DNA of 64,000 nt from DASVTU01 sp036387415 (GCA_036387415.1 DASVTU010000030.1:74055-138054), one strand, 5' to 3'; numbered from the stretch's first letter, positions 8,537 to 17,595 are shown. Numbers and translations: made by a program. Notes: generated from the sequence alone by a model not told the origin.

Positions 8537-11471
8537 GCGCTGGAAACAGGTGGACGAACTGCTCGACGCGGCGTTGGAACTGGAACATGCCGAGCGCGCA
8601 GCCCTGCTCGACCGTGCTTGCGCGACCGACCCCGACCTGCGCCGCGAAGTCGAATCGCTACTCGCGGCGCACGACCGCGCTGGTCACTTTATCGAGGAGC
8701 AGGCATTTGAAGTGGCGGCGCGCGGACTCGTACACGAACACGAGGCGGCGGGCAGTTTAATAAGCGACGATGCAGTGCCGAGGAGTTTAGGCCCGTATCG
8801 GGTTCTGTCTCTTCTCGCGGCGGGCGGCATGGGCGAAGTCTACCTCGCGCGTGACACGCGGCTTGGTCGTCCGGTTGCCTTGAAACTGCTGCCGACAGAG
8901 TACACGGGCGACCCCGAACGCATCAGACGCTTCGAGCGAGAGGCGCGCGCCGCCTCCGCCCTCAATCATCCCAACATCGTCACCATCTACGAAATCGGAC
9001 AGGAAGACGGCGTGTATTTCATCGCCACCGAATACGTCGAAGGCCGGACGCTCAGACAGGTTCTAGCTCACGCACGCCCGTCGCTGGACGAATCAATCGC
9101 CCTCGCCTGTCAAATCGCCGACGCGCTCGCGGCGGCACACGTCGCGGGCATCGTCCATCGTGATGTGAAGCCGGAGAACGTTATGGTCAGGCCGGACGGC
9201 TACGTCAAAGTCCTCGACTTCGGCATCGCCAAACTGACCGAGCAATCGTCGCCCGACGACGCTTCCGAACACGCCTCCGCGTTGTTGCAGACCGCCACAG
9301 GCACGGTCATGGGCACGGCGGCCTACATGTCTCCCGAACAATCTCTCGGACAGGAGGTTGACCAACGGACAGACATCTTCTCGCTCGGCGTTGTGCTCTA
9401 CGAACTGTTCACGGGTCGCCATCCTTTTCGAGGCTCGACCCCTGCGGCCACCTTCGACGCCCTCCTCAACCGCGAGCCGACGCCGCTCTGCGGCCACGAT
9501 TCGGGGCTGCCGGATGAGTTGGAGAGGATAGTCTGCCGCGCGCTCGAAAAGGAGCGAGAGAGACGCTATCAGAATGTCTCCGAACTGGGCGTTGATTTGA
9601 GAGGCGTCGAGCGCAACCTCTCCACCGCGCCTTCTCTCGCAGGTCAATCGCGCGTGACGCGTACGCCCGCATCACGCGCGGGGCGCGCATCGCCGCGACT
9701 CGCACGCGGTCTGCTGATGCGCCAAGCACTCGCGTCGCTCCTGCTCGTCGCCATCGTCGGAACAGTCGCTTTCTTCGCATGGCGGCGAGCCGCGCCGGAA
9801 GTCGAGAGCGTAGCGTCGTCTCCCTCCCGCAGTTTCAATTTCGTCCAGTTGACAGACCAGCCGGGTGTGGAATGCTTTCCGAGTCTTTCGCCGGACGGAA
9901 GCCTCGTCGCTTATGCCGCGCGCGGGTCAGGGAACTGGGACATCTACTTGCAGCGCGCGGGCGAGAAGACGGCGGCTAACCTGACCCAAAGCTCCCTGAG
10001 CGACGAGACACAGCCAGCCCTCTCGCCCGATGGCCGGAGTCTCGCCCTTCGCTCCGAGCGCGAACGCGGCGGCCTCTACCTGATGTCTCTCGTGGGCGGC
10101 GCGACGCGACGCTTGACAGACTTCGGCTATCATCCCTCCTGGTCGCCCGATGGACGCGAAATCGCCTTCGCCACGCACGACATCAGCGACCCGAACGCGC
10201 GGCGGCTCGACCAGAGCATCACATGGGTGGTCAACGTCGAAACCGGACTCAAACGCCAACTCACGGACGGACGCAGCGATGCAGCGCAACCATCTTGGTC
10301 GCCGACGGGAGCGCGCGTCGCCTACTGGGGCAAGAACCCGAACGCGCAACGCGACATCTGGACTATCCCGGCGCAGGGCGGCGAGCCGGTCGCCGTAACC
10401 AACGATGCGGCCTTCGACTGGAATCCGGTCTGGTCGCCCGACGGCAAGTACATCTACTTTTCGAGCGATAGGGGCGGGAGCATGAACTTGTGGCGCGTGC
10501 CGTTGGAGGAGCAGACGGGAAGAGTGACGGGCGCGCCTGAACCGCTCACCACGCCCTCGGCCTACGCGCAGCATGTCGCCTTCTCGCGCGACGGAAGGCG
10601 TGCCGCCTACGCGAGCCTCGTCAGCAGCACCAACATCTCAAAGGTCGCCTTCAACCCTTACAAGGAGACGCTCGCAGGGCAACCCGTCGCGGTCACGCGC
10701 GGCACGCGCCACGCCTCCACGCCCAACCTCTCGCCCGACGGCGAGTGGATTGTCTATAGCTCAATGGGCGAGAAACAGGAGGACATCTTCGTCATCGACA
10801 GGGACGGCGCGAGTGCGCCCCGTCAACTCACGAACGACGTGCATAAAGATAGAGGCCCGGTCTGGTCGCCCGACGGTGCGCGCATCGCTTTCTATTCAGG
10901 CCGGAGCGGTAAGTATGAATTATGGACAATCCGCGCCGACGGGAGCGACCTGCGACAGTTGACCTTTACTGAAGGCGAGAGCGTTGCCTATCCCGTCTGG
11001 TCGCCGGACGGGGCGCGTCTCGCCTACAGCCGACCCACCGAATCTTCCTCGGTTATCGAAACCGGAAAGACTTGGGCAGAGCAGACACCGTGGCGCATTC
11101 CCGTTTCGACCGACCGCCGCATTGACCTGTTCTGGGCTAGTTCATGGTCGCCCGACGGGCGCAAGCTCGCAGGCTGGATAGGCTCTCTGAGTGGGCAGAC
11201 GGGCATCGTCGTCTACAACTTCGAGACGAGCAGGTTCGAGCGCATCACGGAGTACGGCTCATTTCCTGTCTGGCTCAGAGACGGTCGCCGATTAGTGTTC
11301 AGCCATGAGAACAAGCTGCACCTCGTCAACGTCGAGACAGGGAAAGCCCACGTTATCTTTCAGCCCGACGCAAACGTCATCTCCGGCAAGGCCATCTCCA
11401 CCGACAACCGCACAATTCTCTACAGCCTCACTTCGACCGAGGCCGACATCTGGATGCTCGATATCGAATAG
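8526..11471 (+). CDS. Membrane Ser/Thr protein kinase with C-terminal PD40/TolB-like beta-propeller
   Basis: 981 residues. An 85-residue leader precedes a Hanks-type kinase domain (about 89-365): glycine loop AAGGMGEVY at 98-106, catalytic Lys120, HRD at 211-213 with the KPEN loop, DFG at 231-233, and a GTAAYMSPEQ activation-segment end. The kinase is therefore probably active. A single membrane helix lies near 400-418. The remainder is a run of PD40 repeats recognisable by W-S-P-D-G or L-S-P-D-G turns, expected to form a sensor propeller outside the membrane. The gene overlaps the sigma-factor gene by 11 nt. This architecture is typical of Acidobacteriota; the signal sensed is unknown. Confidence 0.95.
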   Translation: MQAERWKQVDELLDAALELEHAERAALLDRACATDPDLRREVESLLAAHDRAGHFIEEQAFEVAARGLVHEHEAAGSLISDDAVPRSLGPYRVLSLLAAGGMGEVYLARDTRLGRPVALKLLPTEYTGDPERIRRFEREARAASALNHPNIVTIYEIGQEDGVYFIATEYVEGRTLRQVLAHARPSLDESIALACQIADALAAAHVAGIVHRDVKPENVMVRPDGYVKVLDFGIAKLTEQSSPDDASEHASALLQTATGTVMGTAAYMSPEQSLGQEVDQRTDIFSLGVVLYELFTGRHPFRGSTPAATFDALLNREPTPLCGHDSGLPDELERIVCRALEKERERRYQNVSELGVDLRGVERNLSTAPSLAGQSRVTRTPASRAGRASPRLARGLLMRQALASLLLVAIVGTVAFFAWRRAAPEVESVASSPSRSFNFVQLTDQPGVECFPSLSPDGSLVAYAARGSGNWDIYLQRAGEKTAANLTQSSLSDETQPALSPDGRSLALRSERERGGLYLMSLVGGATRRLTDFGYHPSWSPDGREIAFATHDISDPNARRLDQSITWVVNVETGLKRQLTDGRSDAAQPSWSPTGARVAYWGKNPNAQRDIWTIPAQGGEPVAVTNDAAFDWNPVWSPDGKYIYFSSDRGGSMNLWRVPLEEQTGRVTGAPEPLTTPSAYAQHVAFSRDGRRAAYASLVSSTNISKVAFNPYKETLAGQPVAVTRGTRHASTPNLSPDGEWIVYSSMGEKQEDIFVIDRDGASAPRQLTNDVHKDRGPVWSPDGARIAFYSGRSGKYELWTIRADGSDLRQLTFTEGESVAYPVWSPDGARLAYSRPTESSSVIETGKTWAEQTPWRIPVSTDRRIDLFWASSWSPDGRKLAGWIGSLSGQTGIVVYNFETSRFERITEYGSFPVWLRDGRRLVFSHENKLHLVNVETGKAHVIFQPDANVISGKAISTDNRTILYSLTSTEADIWMLDIE

Positions 11472-11484
11472 AGGGTAGTGTTAC

Positions 11485-11580
11485 AAACAACTGCGGCGCG
11501 AGAGCAAGCATTCAAGCGAGGTGAACAAGGCTGCTTGAAAAGGATGCTGTCGCGCCGTCAACTGCAAGACTTTGTGATGG
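11485..11580 (-). mobile_element. Decayed attC-like imperfect inverted repeat
   Basis: The two arms (around 11490-11515 and 11536-11565) pair imperfectly through GGCGCGA-x-AGCA cores. They resemble the arms of the better preserved attC-like site at 24652-24759. The terminal 7-nt GTTRRRY core is not intact. It lies just past the stop codon of the Cys-rich zincin gene on the minus strand, where a cassette attC would be expected. It may also act as a hairpin between the convergent genes. Confidence 0.4.
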
Positions 11581-11683
11581 TGCGTGATGCCCGGAACTAT
11601 TCGGACGGTTGAGAGCTTGGCTGCTACTCAACCGTCCTCCGTTTGCTGCACACGCTTTTTTCTGACTTCGCAAAGCTCAGCCG

Positions 11684-12967
11684 TTACTTGCACTTCACGA
11701 TTTCAGCCATCTTCCATCCCAACGTGTTGCTGACTTTGGGCGTCGTGGCGTCGTCCCGTTTCTGATAGGTCCAGGCATCCTGTTCCATCGGAATATTGTT
11801 GTAGTCATAATTGCCATCAACATAGCCATTCGCATATTCTTCAGCGAAGCCCTTCAGGCCGAGGACATCGTATTGGCAGATATGCACGAACTCATGCTTG
11901 AGCAGCTTGAGCGTGCGCTCGCCCGCTATGTTCATGTTGAAGACGATCAGGTTGTTGCCATAGGTCGTCGCGCCCTTCGTGTGAATGAAGGCGCCGGAGG
12001 AAGCGATTTCCTCTACCACGCGCACGCCATCTACGAGCCGCGCCGGATAGAACTGTTTCAGATAGGTCTTTTCGTTCTCATTGAGCGGCTTGCCACGAAA
12101 GTAATACATATTGTGGTGATCGCGCATGTAACGAAAGAAAAGGCCCTCATAATCCCGACGTAGGAGTTTGCCTACGCCACGACCATAGGATTTCTTGGCT
12201 TCGATCACCACATCCTTACGACAGGTCGCGCCGTCGTTCTTGTAACCCGCGGGGCATGCGCCCCAGCACACGGGACCGACGCCGTTGTAGCCTGCTTTGC
12301 ATTTGGGATAGCACAGCGCGCCGTCCTTTTCCTCATTGGCATCGCAACTCTTCAGGGGCGTGCCTACGCCGCGACCGTATGAGTCCTTGGCGAAGATATC
12401 CACGGAGCGGCGGCAGGTGCAGCCGTCGTTCTTATAACCCTGACCCTCGGGACATTTGGATTTGCCGCGATTCTTTTTCCAAAGGCAACACAAATCATAT
12501 CCGGGGCAGTCGCTGGTGTCCGCCTTAATAATCTTGCCGGGGCGGCGGCAGGTCGCTCCGTCGTTCGTGTAACCTTCCGGGCATTTCTGCCAGCACACGG
12601 GACCGACGCCGTTATAACCGTCCTTGCATTTGGGGTAGCAAAGCCCGGCGTCTTTCTCCTCATTGCTGGCGCAACCCATCGCCGAGCCCACGCCGCGTCC
12701 ATAGGACTCGCGCGGCACGATGTGCGCGTTCTTGCGGCAGGTGGCTCCGTCGTTCGTGAAGCCCTCTGGGCAAATTTCCCAGCACACGGGTCCAACGCCG
12801 TTATAGCCAGCCTTGCACTCCGGATAACATAACGCGCCGCTTTTCTCATAACCTTTGCCGCACGCCGGCAGCGTTTGCGCGCGGGCGGTACTTGTCCCGA
12901 ATATGATCAAAAGCGCCAATGCCGCCAACATCGCGAGACTACGAGCACCGGATACAAATTGCATCAT
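11684..12967 (-). CDS. Secreted Cys-rich repeat protein with C-terminal putative zincin domain
   Basis: 427 residues from the ATG at 12967, chosen because GGAGG sits 6 nt upstream; a frame extension to 13075 has no such site. The signal peptide ends in STARAQ. Residues about 30-260 carry repeated Cys-rich modules: GYNGVGPVCW occurs three times, each followed by a C-P-x-G-Y/F-x-N-D-G-A-T-C segment, and SYGRGVG recurs three times as a linker. The C-terminal third contains KHEFVHICQ (His358, Glu359, His362), a HExxH-type zinc site as in DUF4157-like peptidases, with Phe-Val as the middle pair. Substrate unknown. The gene sits between two attC-like repeats, so it may have arrived as a cassette. 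Confidence 0.75.
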   Translation of the reverse strand: MMQFVSGARSLAMLAALALLIIFGTSTARAQTLPACGKGYEKSGALCYPECKAGYNGVGPVCWEICPEGFTNDGATCRKNAHIVPRESYGRGVGSAMGCASNEEKDAGLCYPKCKDGYNGVGPVCWQKCPEGYTNDGATCRRPGKIIKADTSDCPGYDLCCLWKKNRGKSKCPEGQGYKNDGCTCRRSVDIFAKDSYGRGVGTPLKSCDANEEKDGALCYPKCKAGYNGVGPVCWGACPAGYKNDGATCRKDVVIEAKKSYGRGVGKLLRRDYEGLFFRYMRDHHNMYYFRGKPLNENEKTYLKQFYPARLVDGVRVVEEIASSGAFIHTKGATTYGNNLIVFNMNIAGERTLKLLKHEFVHICQYDVLGLKGFAEEYANGYVDGNYDYNNIPMEQDAWTYQKRDDATTPKVSNTLGWKMAEIVKCK

Positions 12968-13074
12968 TCTGAGCCTCCGTCTGTCTTCCCGCCATGGCTT
13001 GGCGCAGCCTATTTCGACCCGCTCGCAATAGAGCGGGGTGCGTGTGTATTCCATTGTCAGGACTCCTATAGACA

Positions 13075-13140
13075 CTTAAGGTTCAAATTGAGAGGCGCGC
13101 TTCAGCGTGTCCCCTTCGAATGCCTTGTTAGGCAACAACG
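13075..13140 (-). mobile_element. Partial attC-like site
   Basis: Read on the minus strand it begins TTGCCTAACAAGGCATTC, containing an RYYYAAC-type core (GCCTAAC); on the plus strand the complement is GTTAGGC, a perfect match to the integron core consensus GTTRRRY. Only one half of the expected imperfect palindrome is clear. It lies upstream of the Cys-rich zincin gene. Confidence 0.35.
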
Positions 13141-13308
13141 CCGATCTGGGTAACATGTTCCACATATCAGAAACACTAGCCTTTCCGATATGCTTCACTG
13201 CATACTCTAATGCGCGCGGTCGCGCGAAAACCTATCACGGCCATCCTAATATCTTTTCGGGCGGGCGGTGCGGCGACCTATAAGCAGGCACAAAAGGGGG
13301 CGGAAGGC

Positions 13309-14775
13309 GTGGAGCACGTAGACGTGTTAATAGTGGGGGCTGGGCTGTCCGGCATCGGTGCGGCATGCCACCTGCGGACGGAGTGCCCTGGGAAGAGTTT
13401 TGTGCTCCTTGAGGGGCGTGCCGCGATGGGCGGCACATGGGACTTGTTCCGCTACCCCGGCATCCGGTCGGACTCCGACATGTACACGCTCGGCTACAGC
13501 TTCCGCCCCTGGCGGGATGCGAAGGCGATAGCCGACGGGCCAGCCATCCTCAACTACATTCGAGAGACGGCCACCGAGTACGGCGTGGATAAAATGATTC
13601 GCTACGACCATCGCGTGAGGCGTGCCACATGGTCGTCGGAGTCTGCGTGCTGGACGGTGGAGGCCGAGAAGGGAACTGACAAGACGGTCGTCCGGCTCAC
13701 CTGCAACTTTCTCTACCTCTGCACCGGCTACTACGACTACGACAACGGGTACACGCCAGAGTGGAACGGGGTCGAGCGGTTCCGGGGACGAATTGTGCAT
13801 CCGCAGAAGTGGCCCGAAGACCTCGACTACGCGGGCAAGCGCGTGGTGGTCGTTGGCAGCGGTGCCACAGCGGTCACGCTGGTTCCGGCGATGGCTGAGC
13901 GCGCGGCGCACGTCACAATGCTCCAACGCTCTCCCACCTACGTTGTCTCTCGCCCTGCTCAGGACAAGGTGGCGAACTGGCTGCGGCAACGCCTCCCCTC
14001 CCGCGCGGCCTACGCCCTCACGCGCTGGAAGAACGTGCTGCTCGGAATGTTCTTCTACAACCTAGCGCGCAAACGGCCTGAGACGATGAAGCGACTGATC
14101 GCGAAGGGGGTGCGGCGTCAGCTCGGGGACGACTACGCGGTCAAGCACTTCACGCCGCGATACGAGCCTTGGGATCAGCGCCTCTGTCTCGTCCCAGACT
14201 CAGACCTCTTCCGCGCCATTCGCGGCGGCAAGGCCTCGGTCGTGACCGATCACATCGAGACCTTTACCGAGACTGGCCTGCGCCTGCGCTCGGGCGAGCA
14301 CCTTGATGCGGACGTTATCGTGACGGCCACGGGGCTCGTGCTGAAGCTGATGAGCGGGCTGCAACTCGTAGTGGACGGCGAGCCAGTAGACCTCCCTCGA
14401 ACGCTCGTCTACAAGGGGATGATGTTGAGCGAAGTCCCCAACCTCGCCTTCGCTATCGGCTACACCAATGCCTCTTGGACGCTGAAATGCGACCTCACTG
14501 CCGAGTACGTCTGCCGCTTGTTGAATCACATGGAACGTCGCGGCTACGACTGGTGCGTGCCGCGGCGCAATGACCCGGAGGTCAAAGAGGAGCCGGTGAT
14601 CGACTTCACCTCAGGCTACGTGCGACGGGCGCTCGACAGCCTGCCCCGGCAGGGATCGCGCAAGCCGTGGCGCCTGCACCAGAACTACGCGTTCGACCTG
14701 TTGGCACTGAGGCGCGGTGCCGTCGAGGATGGCACGATGGAATTCGGCCACGCGAACGGCACGGGGAGGGCATAG
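13309..14775 (+). CDS. Flavin-containing (Baeyer-Villiger type) monooxygenase, MymA/EthA-like
   Basis: FAD/NADPH-dependent oxygenase of 488 residues from a GTG at 13309, preferred because a GGGGGCGGAAGG stretch precedes it; an ATG at 13210 gives a 33-residue extension without a ribosome site. The FAD Rossmann motif VGAGLSGIGAA is at about 8-18, the family fingerprint F-x-G-x-x-x-H-x-x-x-W-P (FRGRIVHPQKWP) near 157-168, and the second nucleotide motif VVVGSGATAVT near 180-190. Many stretches match my memory of mycobacterial MymA, for example GGTWDLFRYPG and IGYTNASWTLK. It is first of three coupled genes. The likely role is oxidation of a hydrophobic ketone or lipid; substrate not readable. 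Confidence 0.9.
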   Translation: MEHVDVLIVGAGLSGIGAACHLRTECPGKSFVLLEGRAAMGGTWDLFRYPGIRSDSDMYTLGYSFRPWRDAKAIADGPAILNYIRETATEYGVDKMIRYDHRVRRATWSSESACWTVEAEKGTDKTVVRLTCNFLYLCTGYYDYDNGYTPEWNGVERFRGRIVHPQKWPEDLDYAGKRVVVVGSGATAVTLVPAMAERAAHVTMLQRSPTYVVSRPAQDKVANWLRQRLPSRAAYALTRWKNVLLGMFFYNLARKRPETMKRLIAKGVRRQLGDDYAVKHFTPRYEPWDQRLCLVPDSDLFRAIRGGKASVVTDHIETFTETGLRLRSGEHLDADVIVTATGLVLKLMSGLQLVVDGEPVDLPRTLVYKGMMLSEVPNLAFAIGYTNASWTLKCDLTAEYVCRLLNHMERRGYDWCVPRRNDPEVKEEPVIDFTSGYVRRALDSLPRQGSRKPWRLHQNYAFDLLALRRGAVEDGTMEFGHANGTGRA

Positions 14776-15782
14776 TGCTGTACTTTCTCATCGCCTTCGG
14801 GCTCCTTCTGCTGGCGGTCGCCAGCCTTGTGTTCTTCACGGCTTGGAACGCGCGCCGCATCGAGGCGGCCTTGCCGCCTCCCGGACGCTTCATCGAGATC
14901 GGCGGCTCGCGCATACACTACCTTGAACAGGGCAGCGGCCTCATGCTCCTCATGATTCACGGCTTGGGCGGCGGAGTACGCACCTTCACGCACTCGCTCG
15001 TCGAACGCCTCGCGGGCGAGTACCGCGTCGTCGTGATGGAGCGACCCGGCTCCGGCGACTCGACCCGCGCTAGGGGAGCGTGCGCGCGGGTGAGTTCGCA
15101 GGCCGAGACCGTCTCCAACTTCATCGACGCGCTTGGATTGGATCGCCCTGTGATCGTCGGTCACTCGCTGGGCGGCGCAGTCGCTTTGGCCGTCGCGCTC
15201 GAACATCCTGAGCAGGTACGGGGTCTCGCCCTCGTCGCGCCGCTCGCCAACGAGCAGGAGGATGTGCCGCCAATCTTCCGCAGCCTTTCCATCAGGTCGC
15301 GCGCGCTCCGCCATCTCGCGGCGTGGACGGTGGCGACGCCCGCCTCTGTGCTCCGCCGCGCACGCGTGCTCGACACTATCTTCGGCCCCGACCCAGTGCC
15401 CCGCGACTATGCGACCAAGGGCGGCGGACTCCTCGGCCTCAGACCAAAGAGCTTCAGCGCGGCATCGGAAGACCTCGTCGCGCTCGAAGGCGAGCTGCCC
15501 GTCTTGGTCGGGCGCTACGCGGAGTTGCAGATGCCGGTCGGTATCCTCTACGGGACAGGCGACCGCGTCCTCGACCATAGGCTCCACGGCGTCGCGGTTG
15601 CGTCGAAGATCTCCAACGTAGAACTCGAACTCATCGAAGGAGGCCACATGCTGCCGCTCACTGCGCCCGACCGCGTGGCGGCGTTCGTGCACAGGGTCGC
15701 CGCGCGTGCTTTCGGAGTGGGTCACAAGGAGGAAGAAGCAGCAGCCTCCGCGCTAGGGGAGGAGGTAGCAAGCCGTGGCTAA
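14775..15782 (+). CDS. Alpha/beta hydrolase
   Basis: 335 residues from a GTG at 14775 whose first base is the last base of the preceding stop codon (TAGTG), with GGGGAGGG just upstream. An N-terminal hydrophobic segment (about residues 2-22) should anchor it in the membrane. The nucleophile elbow GHSLGG places the catalytic Ser at 131. A GDRVLD segment supplies a candidate acid and GGHMLPL the catalytic His near the C-terminus. Its position between a Baeyer-Villiger-type oxygenase and an SDR suggests it cleaves the ester or lactone made by the oxygenase (inference). Confidence 0.9.
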   Translation: MLYFLIAFGLLLLAVASLVFFTAWNARRIEAALPPPGRFIEIGGSRIHYLEQGSGLMLLMIHGLGGGVRTFTHSLVERLAGEYRVVVMERPGSGDSTRARGACARVSSQAETVSNFIDALGLDRPVIVGHSLGGAVALAVALEHPEQVRGLALVAPLANEQEDVPPIFRSLSIRSRALRHLAAWTVATPASVLRRARVLDTIFGPDPVPRDYATKGGGLLGLRPKSFSAASEDLVALEGELPVLVGRYAELQMPVGILYGTGDRVLDHRLHGVAVASKISNVELELIEGGHMLPLTAPDRVAAFVHRVAARAFGVGHKEEEAAASALGEEVASRG

Positions 15783-16596
15783 GCGTATGCGCCTTGAAGG
15801 GATGACAGCCGTGATCACGGGTGCCGCGGGCGGCATCGGGCGGGCGATTGCCGTGTCGCTGGCGCGCAGGGGTTGTCACTTGGCTCTCGCCGACATAGAC
15901 GAGGCGGGGCTGGCGGGTACGGCAGACCTCGCCCGTGTCCAAGGGGTGCGAATCTCTCTATACCGCCTCGATGTCGCGGAGCGCGGCGAGGTCGCAGGCT
16001 TCCCCGCGCGCGTCGCCGCAGATCACACGGGGGTCAACTTACTCGTTAACAACGCAGGCGTCGCCGTGGGCGGCACGTTCGAGCAGGTTTCGGAAGAAGA
16101 TTTCGAGTGGCTGTTCGAGATCAACTTCTGGGGGTTGGTGCATATGACGCGCGCCTTCCTGCCGCTGCTGCGAGCGAGCGGCGACGCGCGTATTGTGAAT
16201 CTTTCGAGCGTGTTCGGCTTGGTTGCGCCCCCAGGGCAGGTGGCGTACGCGGCGAGCAAGTTTGCGGTACGCGGATTCTCCGAGGCGCTACGCCACGAAC
16301 TGGACGGCTCAGGCATCGGCGTCACGGTCGTTCACCCCGGCGGCGTCGCCACTTCAATCGCAGAGAAAGCCCGCGTTCCGACAAGCGTGAGCCAGGAGGA
16401 AGCGGAGTGCCACCGCGCACGGTTTCGGAAGCTGCTGCGTCTGCCGCCGGAGGTCGCGGGCGAGGCGATCGTGCGCGGCGTCGAGCGCCGTCAGGCGCGA
16501 ATCCTCGTAGGGTCAGACGCAAGGGCCCTGTCGCTGATCGCGCGCGTTCTGCCCGTGTCTTACTGGAAACTGCTTGCGTTGCGGGCTGGTGAGTAG
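15775..16596 (+). CDS. Short-chain dehydrogenase/reductase
   Basis: 273 residues from a GTG at 15775, overlapping the hydrolase gene by 8 nt, so the three genes form one coupled operon. Classical SDR signatures: TGAAGGIGRA nucleotide motif at about 15-24, NNAG, an NLSS serine near 143, and YAASK with catalytic Tyr158 and Lys162. NAD(P)-dependent alcohol/ketone interconversion is expected. The gene order oxygenase, esterase, SDR is also that of the start of the mycobacterial mymA operon (from memory). Confidence 0.92.
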   Translation: MAKRMRLEGMTAVITGAAGGIGRAIAVSLARRGCHLALADIDEAGLAGTADLARVQGVRISLYRLDVAERGEVAGFPARVAADHTGVNLLVNNAGVAVGGTFEQVSEEDFEWLFEINFWGLVHMTRAFLPLLRASGDARIVNLSSVFGLVAPPGQVAYAASKFAVRGFSEALRHELDGSGIGVTVVHPGGVATSIAEKARVPTSVSQEEAECHRARFRKLLRLPPEVAGEAIVRGVERRQARILVGSDARALSLIARVLPVSYWKLLALRAGE

Positions 16597-16664
16597 GAGG
16601 CCGGGCGCGACGAAGAGCTCGATGAGTAATATTCGCAGCAGGACAGGCCGCTCACACGTCGTCA

Positions 16665-17311
16665 TCACCTGCTACTAACTAGCGAGTGGTAATAGCCTGT
16701 TATGCCATTGAAGACGTATTGCACTGCCAGCGCCGCCAGGATGATTCCGAGCACGCGGGTAATAATGCCTACTTTACCCTCACCCATCCGTGCAATCAGA
16801 CGGTCACTGGCATGAAGTATCGGCCATGAGATTAGATAGATGCTGCCTAGCGTAACCGCCAGCGCCGCCAGACGCCGTACATCACCTGCGGCTTGAGTTG
16901 CCAGCACCAGCACCGTGGCAATAGTGCCTGGCCCCGCGAGCATGGGAATAGCCATCGGGAATATAGCAACATCTTCGTCGTCGGCGCGGCGCTCGCCGCC
17001 TTCAGGGGATTGTAGAGAGGAACGCTGTCCGAAGAGCATCGGCAACGCGATAAGGAAGAGAAGCACTCCCCGCTAACGGCGAAAGCGTGCATCGTCACGC
17101 CGAGATAGGAGAGCATCACACGTCCGGCTAAGAGGAAGAACAGGGCGACGCCGAAAGCAATGAGGAGAGCGCGGTTCAAGACCGACCGCCGCTCACCCGC
17201 CGCCATCCCGTTCGTCACGGCGACGAAGACCGGCGCGACGGCGACCGGGTTGATTACCACGATAAGCATCACGAACGCCGTGATGGTAAATTGCAGCAGA
17301 CTTTGATCCAT
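16665..17311 (-). pseudogene. marC: MarC-family inner-membrane protein, frameshifted
   Basis: Two overlapping frames together give one complete MarC-type protein of about 215 residues with six predicted membrane helices. The first frame starts MDQSLLQFTITAFVML and ends its homology at HAFAVSG near 17070. The second continues VLLFLIALPMLFG and includes PMAIPMLAGPGTIATVL. One base is missing from a G-run (GGGGA on the coding strand where GGGGGA would restore the frame). It could be a true mutation or a sequencing or assembly error; everything else is intact. The ATG overlaps the stop of the dapB remnant upstream (TAATG). Confidence 0.8.
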
Positions 17312-17500
17312 TACTCCATTATCTTATCCAAGCCTCTGACTAACCCGATATGACCTCTCACCCCGCGGATTACTAAAAGAGTGCCCTGTATGTACGGCTC
17401 CACCACATTCCGCGCATCGGGACAGATGGAGAGGCGCCCGCCCTTCGCGCCGAAGATGACCTCGACGCCAATCACGTAACCGGCGAGACGCAGCGAAATG
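17311..17500 (-). pseudogene. dapB: dapB 3' remnant (4-hydroxy-tetrahydrodipicolinate reductase C-terminus)
   Basis: On the minus strand about 60 codons read as the end of a DapB-type reductase: RLAGYVIGVEVIFG, then EPYIQGTLLVIRGV and GLVRGLDKIME followed by TAA. No start codon or Rossmann domain precedes it. Instead it joins almost directly to a 41-nt leader (17501-17541) that is also found in front of the dapB 5' remnant near 26.6 kb. This is consistent with an internal deletion that removed the N-terminal and central parts. The stop overlaps the marC start. Confidence 0.7.
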
Positions 17501-17541
17501 CCACCGACTCTACCAACTTACGAAGCGACTTGCCAGCACCT
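17501..17541 (-). repeat. 41-nt dispersed repeat, copy 1 (dapB leader)
   Basis: Matches 26601-26641 with four mismatches and no gaps. In both copies the minus strand can be read as a short peptide end, LASRFVSW then a stop, with a synonymous Ser codon difference, followed by dapB sequence. It is probably the 3' end of a former upstream gene plus the dapB leader. Confidence 0.7.
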
Positions 17542-17595
17542 ATAGCGTAGGCTCGCCGTAGTATACTTTCCTTCATTCGGCAAAGAGGAGTTTCC

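Noticed and set aside
14685..15725. 346-codon minus frame opposite the alpha/beta hydrolase
   Set aside because: Charged, low-complexity antisense translation; the plus frame has the catalytic triad.
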